From NCBI GenBank assembly GCA_010672825.2, contig JAAHFU020000001.1, positions 496,001-560,000 of the forward strand: a DNA stretch of 64,000 bases. Direction: 5' to 3'. The position numbers and the translations under genes were made by a program. The DNA is from Leptolyngbya sp. SIO1E4 (GTDB lineage: Bacteria; Cyanobacteriota; Cyanobacteriia; Phormidesmidales; Phormidesmidaceae). The notes beneath the pieces were generated by a model. The model was given only the letters and a program-made list of their open reading frames with translations, was not told the DNA's origin and searched no databases. Below, piece by piece: positions 9,390-17,239 of the stretch; position 1 is the first letter of the stretch, and every line of letters begins with the position of its first letter.

Positions 9390-9485
9390 TACAGCGGTGT
9401 GCATTTGGATCAAGTACACCCTAGACCCCAAACCCTAGACCCCGCCTTCACCAAAACGTACTGGATTGACCTGAATAGGGCTATA
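9390..9485 (+). mobile_element. 96-bp TA-flanked MITE-like element, copy A
   Basis: Reads TA, CAGCGGTGTGCATTTGG, two CCCTAGACCC blocks, then GACCTGAATAGGGCTA, TA. Ends are short inverted repeats (yAGC...GCTA). It is nearly identical to copy B 54 bases away and recognisably the same as five other copies in the window. No coding capacity. Confidence 0.85.
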
Positions 9486-9516
9486 AGCTTGGCAGAAACC
9501 GGCTTCCTGGACACGT

Positions 9517-9710
9517 TATATTGCACCTGAAGTGCCAGTTACAGCGGTGTGCATTCGGATCAAGCACACCCTAGACCCCAAACCCTAGACCCTGCCTTCA
9601 CCAAAACGTACTGGATTGACCTGAATAGGGCTATAGGATGAACAGATTTCCTGGAATCCTTATGCAGCAGGGGTTTGATTTTTGCCTTCTGCTTTCTGCC
9701 TTTTGCCATA
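9517..9710 (+). repeat. Second dispersed repeat, copy 1 (interrupted)
   Basis: TATTGCACCTGAAGTGCCAGT, then copy B of the 96-bp element, then a block containing TTTCCTGGAATCCTTATGCAGCAGG and a pyrimidine tail of GCCTTCTGCTTTCTGCC units ending TTTTGCCATA. Without the insert the repeat is about 100 bases. Other copies are at 20498-20601 and 30011-30115 (inverted). Confidence 0.75.
9540..9635 (+). mobile_element. 96-bp TA-flanked MITE-like element, copy B (nested in second repeat)
   Basis: Same length and orientation as copy A with only a few substitutions. It interrupts the second dispersed repeat between AGT and GGATGAACAG. The undisturbed copy near 30086-30095 (minus strand) reads AGTTAGGACAATCAG at this point, so the host TA is duplicated on each side of the insert. 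Confidence 0.88.
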
Positions 9711-9892
9711 CCCATTGGACACAATCGGACTACGCTTCAAATTTCCTGAAGACTTGCCCCAACCTCCTGTCAACAGGGGGCATCCATTACAGAAGATGAA
9801 TAGCCCCCTTGTCGCCACCTCTTGTCGACAAGGGGGGATCTCTAAGCCATAGCGCCACTACAGAGAATGGGGATTAATTGTTTCGAGCACTC

Positions 9893-12016
9893 TTAAGCAA
9901 CCGCTACAGCAATTCGGCCTTCATGACGGCCATTGCGGAAGTAGTGCTCCATCCCGCTGGAGAACGCTCCTGTGCTGACGGCTGCCGCAACATCAGGATT
10001 ACAGTCTAGATAGACACTCTCATCAAATAATGGGCCTGGATCACGCCCTTCTCCTTGCCCAAAGGAGATGTAGTGATCAAATCCTGATTGAAAAGCGCCT
10101 GCGGCTACAGCCGCTGCCACATCAGTATTCTGCTGCAGATAGAAGGCCTCCTCATATAAGAGTGTAGAGAGCCTGCCCTCCGCTGCCCCAAATTCAATGT
10201 AATGATCGAAACCGCTCGCAAAGGTACCGTTACTGACAGCTGCGGCAATGTCGGGATTGTTGAGCAGATAGTCGTCGGGGTCAAATAGTTCGCTCGCGAC
10301 ACGATTTTCGATATGGCCAAACTGAAGGTAGTGCTCCAAACCGCTGCTGAAGGCACCACTATCTACCGCAGCTTGCACATCAGTATTGTTGGTTAGGTAA
10401 AGGGCTTCATCGTAGTAATAGCTAGGATCACGACCCTCGTCAATGCCAAAGTGCACAAAGTGCTCATAGCCATAAACGAAACCTCCGTTGGCAACTGCAG
10501 CAGCAATGTCTGGATTTTGACTGAGATAGTAAGTCTCATCAAATAAAGAGGCAATGCTTAGGCCCCCAATCTCCAGATCGAGAGGCAGCGGGCTGCGCCC
10601 TTCACTGGCTGCAAACTGGCTAAAGTGCTGGAAGCCACTGGTGAAAATGCCGCTATCAACCGCCGCCTTCACATCGGGGTTGCTCAACAGATAAACTTCC
10701 TCACTGTAGGCGGCATTATTCCCCTGGTAAGGGCGACCTTCGTCAATCTCCTCAAACCGGACAAACTGCTTGAACTGGAAAACCATCGGCCCACTGGAGG
10801 TCTTCCCAGAATTTGGATCCGTATTGATGATGTCATTGCCATTTGGATCAACAAGGCGACCGTTAAAGTCTTCCACTCTGACCCGGTGCTCATTCGTACT
10901 GTTGCCAGTAGAGGCACCGAATCCCCAAAAGATTAAGTCTTCTCCACCAAAGTCTGCATTGATGACATCTCTCGTAATGGAGTCGATGGGGTTGCCGTCA
11001 AACGTATAGCTGAGGGTATTGGTGTTGGCATTCCAACTGACGACCACTTCGTGGAACGCACCATCTTCAATGTTTGGGAGATTGGTGGCTTCGTTACCCG
11101 CTTTACCATGGTCTAACTCATCACTTTCAGGATCGAGGATGAAAGCCGTATGATCAGCGGCCGGATCATCTAAGTTCGAGTTTTGGAAGGTGTCAAACTC
11201 GATCGCGATCGAATTTTCTACCCCTGCAATACCCAGCCCTTCTCCAAAATCACCTTCTGCATTGGCCCCAGCCGGGTCGTTATGGAGAACAAAGCCGATA
11301 CCGTCAGCTCCGTTGTCATTGTTTCCGAAAAACAGCTCAAACGTAAAGTCCCAACTTAGGTTGAAATCAATCCGAGCAGTTGAAAAAGCGTCTCCACTCT
11401 GATCTTCTGCATCAGGCACCAGGAGAATTTCATCTTCATCCTGACGCTGAGCAGCACCATTGAGGGTGAAGATCTGATTCACATCAGGCAGATCTGCAAG
11501 CACGCTGCTGTAGCAAGCTGTGACCTCGGGGGTAATGGCCAGCTCTGCTGGCTGATCGTGGGTTGTCGCATCGAGGTGCCAATTACCCCCGAGGCCTGCG
11601 CTGCCAACTAGGGTTGTGGAGGCGGCAATGGAGGCCCCCGTCAGGGTATTGAGCTGAGTCATAAACTCTTCACCAGCATCCCCTGCAGCAACATTACAGC
11701 CATAGAGGAGGATATTTTTAGCGGCCCAAGATTTGACCTGTTGGGTATACCCTTTTAGAGTGCTAAGACTAAGTTCACTGTTTCCTAACTGGAGCGTTCC
11801 GGGAGCCCCGTGGGATACGATATGGAGCGATTGAGGCGGAACAACGGCTGTTTCAAACAGCTCAGCAATTTGTTCGACACCGTCTCGATTGGTATCTAAA
11901 ACGAAAACCTTTGCGCCTTCAAGAACGCCCTTAACTAAGGTTTGGTAGTCATCTACGTTAGCGTCAACCACAACCCACACGGGTTGCGTAGACTTACCAA
12001 CTAATTGAGTAAACAT
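9893..12016 (-). CDS. DUF4347 exoprotein with L-type lectin-like domain and six C-terminal repeats
   Basis: 707 residues in three parts. Residues 1-165 are DUF4347, with IVSHGAPG (His69) and LLYGCNVAAG (Cys107), an arrangement like the His/Cys dyad of caspase-like clan CD peptidases. Residues about 180-395 resemble an L-type lectin sandwich (FELFFGNNDNGADGIGFVLHND, SIAIEFDTFQN). The C-terminal part holds six tandem repeats of 42-54 residues of the form YLxxNPDVAAAVxxGxFxSGxxHYxxFGxxEGR. There is no Sec signal peptide, so export by a type I system is plausible but not shown. DUF4347 commonly opens very large cyanobacterial surface proteins; this is a compact one. It may bind glycans; peptidase or self-cleavage activity is inference only. 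Confidence 0.8.
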   Translation of the reverse strand: MFTQLVGKSTQPVWVVVDANVDDYQTLVKGVLEGAKVFVLDTNRDGVEQIAELFETAVVPPQSLHIVSHGAPGTLQLGNSELSLSTLKGYTQQVKSWAAKNILLYGCNVAAGDAGEEFMTQLNTLTGASIAASTTLVGSAGLGGNWHLDATTHDQPAELAITPEVTACYSSVLADLPDVNQIFTLNGAAQRQDEDEILLVPDAEDQSGDAFSTARIDFNLSWDFTFELFFGNNDNGADGIGFVLHNDPAGANAEGDFGEGLGIAGVENSIAIEFDTFQNSNLDDPAADHTAFILDPESDELDHGKAGNEATNLPNIEDGAFHEVVVSWNANTNTLSYTFDGNPIDSITRDVINADFGGEDLIFWGFGASTGNSTNEHRVRVEDFNGRLVDPNGNDIINTDPNSGKTSSGPMVFQFKQFVRFEEIDEGRPYQGNNAAYSEEVYLLSNPDVKAAVDSGIFTSGFQHFSQFAASEGRSPLPLDLEIGGLSIASLFDETYYLSQNPDIAAAVANGGFVYGYEHFVHFGIDEGRDPSYYYDEALYLTNNTDVQAAVDSGAFSSGLEHYLQFGHIENRVASELFDPDDYLLNNPDIAAAVSNGTFASGFDHYIEFGAAEGRLSTLLYEEAFYLQQNTDVAAAVAAGAFQSGFDHYISFGQGEGRDPGPLFDESVYLDCNPDVAAAVSTGAFSSGMEHYFRNGRHEGRIAVAVA

Positions 12017-12971
12017 GATCTAATTATCAACCTTAATTCAATAAAAACCCTTTCAGTAAAGCATTCCTGCACACCGAACATCTAGAATACATCAATTTTT
12101 TTGCCTTTAATAAATCACGCTTCACGGATGCTTTAAAAGTTAATGTTCTCTTCATCAACCCTTTAAAGTAAACCGTTTACTTCATTAATTCTTTAAGAGA
12201 GGAAAGTCTTTCAAGAGTATTCCTGAAATCCTTGTATCTTGAGAAGTTTTAGAGTTTCAGGAAAACGCTTGCTCTTAGGAAAACGATGTGCAGGTAATTC
12301 GATTGTCACATAACGCCGTAACAAGAGACGTTCACAACACGCCGGAAAAAGTACTTACGCTCACTCGATTTTTAGGATATTTTGTGAAGTAAGCTTTATA
12401 ACTCACGGGTAATTTTAAAGTGATTTAGCCATTGCTAGCCGGCTCTCTATTGATTGCGAGCAATCGCTCATTTCTCTTCAAGAAACCCTCAAAGATCCTT
12501 GCCTGAACTTCACACAAATCTTTGGCTGAACTTTATCTCCTGGAAGCGTTTAAAGAGTGCAGCAATGTCTCTAGATTACGGCAATGTAGCAAAAGGCAGA
12601 AGGATGAAAGCAGAAGGATGAATAGAAACGCTTGATGAGAGAGCGGTTGAGTTATCTGGACTGTCCTAATACAAATGCGGACTGCTATATCTCTGACTCT
12701 TCTGAATCAAGGTTGAGAAAACCATAGGCCGAATTGAAATGAGTTTTTTCAACTTGCCCACAGTTGACTTGCAGCCGGATGGACACCAGAGTCAAAGACT
12801 TCTTCGAACTGACAATCAGGAGGTGGTTGCTGGCCAACCCCCCTGTTCCCCATTTCCCTCAGCAAACGAGATGTCCTTGACCCAAATCAAAGGCTATTGG
12901 GGGTCAATTGAGCCGCTATTGCCAGCTCTAGCTATGTTCTAACAAGTGGCGGGCAAGCTTCAACCTCATCA
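12017..12971. other. Long AT-rich intergenic region upstream of the DUF4347 gene
   Basis: 955 bases with no supportable gene. The first 250 bases are AT-rich and carry several CTTTAAAG/AGTAAA-type words, including a palindrome listed separately. At 12587-12625 there is a short relic of the purine-rich tail of the second dispersed repeat (AGCAAAAGGCAGAAGGATGAA). An open frame at 12739-12942 lacks recognisable features. The region presumably holds the long leader and promoter of the minus-strand DUF4347 gene. Confidence 0.5.
12166..12182. promoter_or_regulatory. Palindrome AAGTAAAC-C-GTTTACTT
   Basis: Perfect 8-base arms around a central C, about 150 bases upstream of the DUF4347 start. Nearby are CCCTTTCAGTAAAG and CCCTTTAAAGTAAAC, partial repeats of the half-site. 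This looks like a binding site for a dimeric regulator, but no regulator can be named. Confidence 0.35.
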
Positions 12972-14318
12972 TTAAGACTCTGAGGCATCGAGGCGTCTTT
13001 GCCATTCCGCATCGAGTTTTTCTTGCTGCTCAAATTCTTGTTCGGTCAGGTCTTTTTCAGTGGTGTAGGCCAGGTCTTCTTTAGTGACCACTGTCTGGGC
13101 CGCAAACTGTTGAGCAAAGGCAACCTTTTCTTGAACCGCGGGGGCTGCTTCATTGAGGGCGATCGCCTGCTCTTGGCGAACTTCGTTACGGCTTGCAATC
13201 TGCTGATTTTTGCGTTTGATCCAGAAGTAACGAATTGCAGGAATCCCTAAAAATGCGGTGCCATAGGCCAACAGCAGCCAATAAATGCCGTTCACAAAGA
13301 CAACAAACCCACCCAGTTGTTGTACAAGCGCCTGATCTTGAAGTAAAACGCCTAAAATCAACGCCCCTACAAAGTTGACGATGCCCAGACCTGCTGCCAT
13401 CGTAATTTGCCCCGCCTTGGCTTGGCTAAAAGCCTGGAGGTTTTCTTTCAAATAGGCTGAAACAGGAGCCCGACCGCGATCGCGAGCAGTTACCTGCAAT
13501 TCAGGAAAATGGTAAATAATGTCGCCCTTAGGGCTGACTTCTGGAACGCCATTAAAGCGCGTTAAAACCGGCAAAATGTAGTCTTCGTCTTCTTTTGCCC
13601 ACCCTTCACCGATGTCATCCAAGTAGGGCGTCACCTGTTCTGCAGCGATCGCCCCGCCATGGTTTTGAATAACAGCCCCAATGGCCTGCCAGCGACGGTC
13701 TTCCAAATCGGCGTTAGGATCACCATCCCCAAATAAGAACGAAAAGACGGCTTCTAAAAAGTTCATGCCATCAGTGTTGTCAGCCCGGTTTCTTCGGGGT
13801 CGGGAAAGTTGATGGCGGCTGTGGCGGCTACTGTGGCGGCTACTGTGACCGTAATCATAGTGGAAAAGCCAGAAGAGATCGCCAATCCAGAAACGTGGAA
13901 TGAAAACCATGCCGCCGAAGCTCGGGCCGTCTCTGCGGTCATTATCCCCCTTAGAAGAGGTCGCAGCGATGATGAGGATAGCGATCGCAGCCACAACAAT
14001 CAAAATTGACAGCAGCAGCAACACCCCGAAGGAAATGCGAATGAGATAGAACAGAACTCCCCAGATACGAGACCAGGTTTCTTGCAGTCGAATGCGCCAG
14101 TACTTGTTGCGCAGAATGGCCCGGAAGTTGTTCGGGAACTCGTAGGCAATTTCACCAGCCTCAGACACCTGCAGGTGGGCCTGGGTATCCGCTGCTAGCG
14201 CGATTAGCCCTTGCTGAGCCAAATTGAGGTCAAGCCCTGTCTGCGTAGCAATGTCACCCACGGTAACGCGGTAGTCGAGGGACTCAACCGCTTTCATGAC
14301 GGCGGTGTTTTGGCTCAT
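12972..14318 (-). CDS. Conserved cyanobacterial membrane protein with two winged-helix-like segments
   Basis: 448 residues. The first 65 residues (YRVTVGDIATQTGLDLNLAQQGLIALAADT...YEFP) look like a small winged-helix module; a similar stretch recurs around 230-290 (GGAIAAEQVTPYLDD...VPEVSPKGDIIYHFP). Two hydrophobic helices lie near 95-120, and two more near 315-365. Between them is a basic His/Arg/Ser stretch (HSSRHSSRHSRH) at about 165-180. The C-terminus is a charged helical tail. I believe this type is widely conserved in cyanobacteria, but I know no function. It is separated from the upstream DUF389 gene by 217 bases containing a hairpin. Confidence 0.6.
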   Translation of the reverse strand: MSQNTAVMKAVESLDYRVTVGDIATQTGLDLNLAQQGLIALAADTQAHLQVSEAGEIAYEFPNNFRAILRNKYWRIRLQETWSRIWGVLFYLIRISFGVLLLLSILIVVAAIAILIIAATSSKGDNDRRDGPSFGGMVFIPRFWIGDLFWLFHYDYGHSSRHSSRHSRHQLSRPRRNRADNTDGMNFLEAVFSFLFGDGDPNADLEDRRWQAIGAVIQNHGGAIAAEQVTPYLDDIGEGWAKEDEDYILPVLTRFNGVPEVSPKGDIIYHFPELQVTARDRGRAPVSAYLKENLQAFSQAKAGQITMAAGLGIVNFVGALILGVLLQDQALVQQLGGFVVFVNGIYWLLLAYGTAFLGIPAIRYFWIKRKNQQIASRNEVRQEQAIALNEAAPAVQEKVAFAQQFAAQTVVTKEDLAYTTEKDLTEQEFEQQEKLDAEWQRRLDASES

Positions 14319-14390
14319 TCGTGCTCCTTAGCTGTTTCCAGTTGAGTGAGGTCGCGATCGCCTGGTTCTCCGACAAAAAGGGGAGATTCA

Positions 14391-14439
14391 GAGCCCTGAA
14401 TTCACTCGGGTTGCTGTAGAACCCCGTGAATCAGGGCTC
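14391..14439 (-). terminator. Stem-loop between the DUF389 gene and the downstream gene
   Basis: GAGCCCTGAATTCAC pairs with GTGAATCAGGGCTC (one bulged base), loop about 20 bases. On the minus strand it follows the DUF389 stop by about 95 bases, and a CCCCTTTTTG run follows about 8 bases later. It could terminate the DUF389 transcript or act as a leader structure of the next gene. Confidence 0.45.
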
Positions 14440-14535
14440 ATCTTTCAGTATAGGAATTTGCGTTTGAGAGAGGCCGAAACCCACCCGATTCGTTAAGTTG
14501 GGTTTTCCACACTTGGGCAGGGGCGTGGCCGGTCG

Positions 14536-15672
14536 TTAGTTATCTTGCCAGGTTGAGGGATTATCACCTGGATGACTCTCCCCCATAGAGCGGACAGGAG
14601 TATTGGTCACTTCATCTAGCTGCCCCACTTCAAAAATGAGCCGAAAGGGGCGTCCCATTTCCCGTTCTACAAACTGTTCTAAGAGGCCAACCTGCACTGG
14701 GGTGACGGGAGAATTGGCATATACGGTCAAGGTGACTTGCGGGGGAGACTGCAGCCAGTCAGTTTCCATAGAGACTAGCCGTAACTGTTGAAAGGTGATG
14801 GTTTTATCTAATAAAGCGCGCTGCAGGTTAGCTTCCAACCGATCTTGCCGAATCAGCTGATAGCTGGTGTATCCCAACGGAAAAAACAGGAGTGTCGTGA
14901 CGGCAAAGGTTAAGCCCAGTGGCCGCCGGGCTCGATTGAAGGGAGAGTAACCGGCCCCCCAAAAGGCCACCATGCAGGCCAGGGTAATGCCCATGAGGTT
15001 GGTTACATAGAGCAAGAGCGCTCCAAAGGCTTCTCGCAGCTCAAACTGAGCCAGCCATAGGCCAACCACGCACAAGGGCGGCATCAACGCTACTGCGATC
15101 GCAGTTCCAGCCAGGGAGTTCGACACTTTTGTTTCAATCTTGGCAAACCCTGCCAGGCCCCCTGCAGCAATTGCAATACCTAAATCTAAAAGGTTCGGCC
15201 GCGATCGGCTCCACACCTCACTGCCGTAGTCTGAGAGGTTGACAGAAATCCCTAAGAGCATGGAGATCGTGATCGCGAGCCCGGTACCAATACCGACGGC
15301 GCGAATACCCGCACGAATCAGGTCGCGATCCGCTTCCAAAATACCGAAGGAAAGCCCCCGAATGGGCAACATCAACGGGGCAATCAGCATGGCTCCAATG
15401 ATGACAGCAGTACTATTAGCCAGCAGCCCCAATGTGGCAATGATGCAGGACCCTAAGATCAAGATGATGAAATTGCGTTCAGCCGTGGATTCTTCCAGCA
15501 GGCTTTCAGCCAAGTACTTAAGCGCCTGAGGAGAAACGCGCCGCCCTGAAGAAAAGTACTTTTTCCAAAAATTTTGAATCCACTTCCAAAAATTTTGAAT
15601 CCACGCTCTCGGATCTAGCATCGCTCTCGGGTCTGGCATCGCATTGCACGCTTGGGAGGCACACGCCATCAA
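14536..15672 (-). CDS. DUF389 family membrane protein
   Basis: 378 residues. The core shows the DUF389 (TIGR00341) pattern: about six membrane helices with STAVIIGAMLIAPLMLPIRGLSFG near residue 88, GGLAGFAKIE, and AIAVALMPPLCVVGLW, then an extracytoplasmic or cytosolic C-terminal domain (TLTVYANSPVTPVQVGLLEQFV). Function of the family is not established. The N-terminus contains two short tandem duplications (DPRAMLDPRAW and WIQNFWKWIQNFWK) that are obvious in the DNA at 15567-15640, so the first 40 residues may be recent additions and the start may be misplaced. Confidence 0.85.
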   Translation of the reverse strand: MMACASQACNAMPDPRAMLDPRAWIQNFWKWIQNFWKKYFSSGRRVSPQALKYLAESLLEESTAERNFIILILGSCIIATLGLLANSTAVIIGAMLIAPLMLPIRGLSFGILEADRDLIRAGIRAVGIGTGLAITISMLLGISVNLSDYGSEVWSRSRPNLLDLGIAIAAGGLAGFAKIETKVSNSLAGTAIAVALMPPLCVVGLWLAQFELREAFGALLLYVTNLMGITLACMVAFWGAGYSPFNRARRPLGLTFAVTTLLFFPLGYTSYQLIRQDRLEANLQRALLDKTITFQQLRLVSMETDWLQSPPQVTLTVYANSPVTPVQVGLLEQFVEREMGRPFRLIFEVGQLDEVTNTPVRSMGESHPGDNPSTWQDN

Positions 15673-15783
15673 GTCTATGCACTATCAACAATCACGGTTA
15701 GTTCGCCGCACCTGTGGCAGCTTTATTGTAATGAGCCTGATATCGGCTGCCACGGCTAGCTCGCTACACTGAGTCTAAAACCT

Positions 15784-17085
15784 ATGGACTACGGGAAAAT
15801 GCGTTCCCTATGGGGTGGTGTGGGCAGACCGTTCTCTAGCGGTCATTGGAAAGGGGCAGCTGTCGCAGCTTGCCTGTTAGGATTGCCGGGCTGTGCCATC
15901 TGGCAACAGGACGACAGGGGGCCTCAGGATGTTGCCCTGGCGGAGGAAATTGTTGCCATCGATGCGATGACTGCCACAACCGCCCCCCTGGAAGATGAAC
16001 CGATTTATACAGGCACAACTCAGCCTTATCAGCAAGTTTCCCTGCGGGCACGAGTAGACGGCCAGGTGACCCTGTTAGCGGTCGATGTGGGCGATCAGGT
16101 GACGGGGGGAGATGCGATCGCGCGGTTAGATGGTGACCTGCTCACGGTGGAAGTCAACCAGGCGGCAGCTGAGTTTCAGGCTCGGCAGGCCGAAGTGGCC
16201 CAGGCACGGGCATCCGTCAGCGATGCTCAAACCGCCTTAGAAACCGCTCGGGTACAGCTCCAGCAAGCTCAAGCAGACGCTGATCGGCTCACACGGCTCG
16301 CTGCTGAGGGGGCGGTTTCGGTGCAGGAGGCAGAGCAGGCCCAGTTAGCGGTAGAAACGGGCCAGCAGGTATTGCGGTCAGCAGAAGAGCAAATTCGCAC
16401 CCGTCAGGAAGCCGTCAACGCCGCTGAGGGGCGCGTGAGTGCTCAGCAAGCGATCATTGACCAAGCCCAGGAGCGGTTGTCTTTTGCGATGGTGCGATCG
16501 CCCTTAACTGGGGTCGTACTGAACCGCTCAGTGGAAACGGGAGACTATGTAGAATCTGGGGATGAGCTGTTGCAGATTGGCAATTTGAGCCTGATTAAGG
16601 TGACCATTGAGGTTTCTGATCGCGAGTTATCTCGGGTGAGTTTGGGGCAGTCTGTGGAGATTCAGCTAGACGCGTTTCCCGATCAGGTTTTGCCTGGAAA
16701 AATCACACGCATTGCGCCCGCTGCTGATGCGGCCTCTCGCCTGATCCCGGCAGAGATTACGATCCCCAATGACACGGGGCAGGTGGGCAGTGGTCTGTTA
16801 GCTCGCGTTCGTTTGCAGTCTCCAGGGGGCGATCGTGTCACGATTCCGAGCAGCGCTTTGGAGCTGACGGAGGATGCCGCCAATCCTACCCTGTTTGTGG
16901 TGAATTCGTCAGAGGGGCAGGAGGCGACGGTGCAGGCCAGGGCTGTGACCGTAGGGCGGCAGGTGAAAGATCACGTCGAGATTCTTTCAGGGGTAAGCCC
17001 CGAGGAAATGTTTGTTGTGCGGAGCAGCGGCCCCCTGATTGATGGACAGACCGTGCGGCTCAGCATTTTGTCGGAAACGCCCTGA
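15784..17085 (+). CDS. RND efflux periplasmic adaptor (membrane fusion protein), probable lipoprotein
   Basis: 433 residues. An N-terminal hydrophobic segment ends in LLGLPGC (Cys36), a plausible lipobox. The biotinyl-lipoyl half motifs are RARVDGQVTLLAVDVGDQVTGGD near 75 and MVRSPLTGVVLNRSVETGDYV near 240, separated by a long Gln/Ala-rich alpha-helical hairpin (about 115-225). The beta-barrel and membrane-proximal domains follow. It bridges the inner-membrane pump encoded next to an outer-membrane TolC-type channel that is not in this window. The gap to the pump gene is 154 bases and includes a small GCCAT/ATGGC hairpin followed by a T run (17137-17163), which could attenuate readthrough. 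Confidence 0.93.
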   Translation: MDYGKMRSLWGGVGRPFSSGHWKGAAVAACLLGLPGCAIWQQDDRGPQDVALAEEIVAIDAMTATTAPLEDEPIYTGTTQPYQQVSLRARVDGQVTLLAVDVGDQVTGGDAIARLDGDLLTVEVNQAAAEFQARQAEVAQARASVSDAQTALETARVQLQQAQADADRLTRLAAEGAVSVQEAEQAQLAVETGQQVLRSAEEQIRTRQEAVNAAEGRVSAQQAIIDQAQERLSFAMVRSPLTGVVLNRSVETGDYVESGDELLQIGNLSLIKVTIEVSDRELSRVSLGQSVEIQLDAFPDQVLPGKITRIAPAADAASRLIPAEITIPNDTGQVGSGLLARVRLQSPGGDRVTIPSSALELTEDAANPTLFVVNSSEGQEATVQARAVTVGRQVKDHVEILSGVSPEEMFVVRSSGPLIDGQTVRLSILSETP

Positions 17086-17239
17086 AGGCACCAATGGTGA
17101 TCGACAGTCAATCACAATGGCAGAGAATTCTGCACAGCCATCAACCGACAATGGCAGTTTTTTTAAGTCAGCGATATCTGCTCCGTTTTCCACACCGCTT
17201 GGGATCACACTCTGAATCCTCTACTTCTGGTGACTCTTT

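Larger units (their letters stand above)
9342..9892. other. Repeat-filled intergenic region
   Basis: 551 bases between the stop of the PP2C gene and the stop of the convergent DUF4347 gene. It holds two copies of the 96-bp TA-flanked element, an interrupted copy of a second repeat, and about 180 further bases (9711-9892) in which I see no gene. Within the last part TGTCGCCACC/CTTGTCGACAAGG makes a short palindrome near 9820, too weak to call a terminator. Confidence 0.7.

Noticed and set aside
9390-9635. Two copies of the 96-bp element as a two-repeat CRISPR or an RNA gene
   Set aside because: The same unit is scattered singly elsewhere with TA flanks, and the spacing here belongs to another repeat; a mobile element explains it better.
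12739-12942. 67-codon frame in the long intergenic region
   Set aside because: No ribosome-binding site, no motif, and composition unlike a conserved protein.
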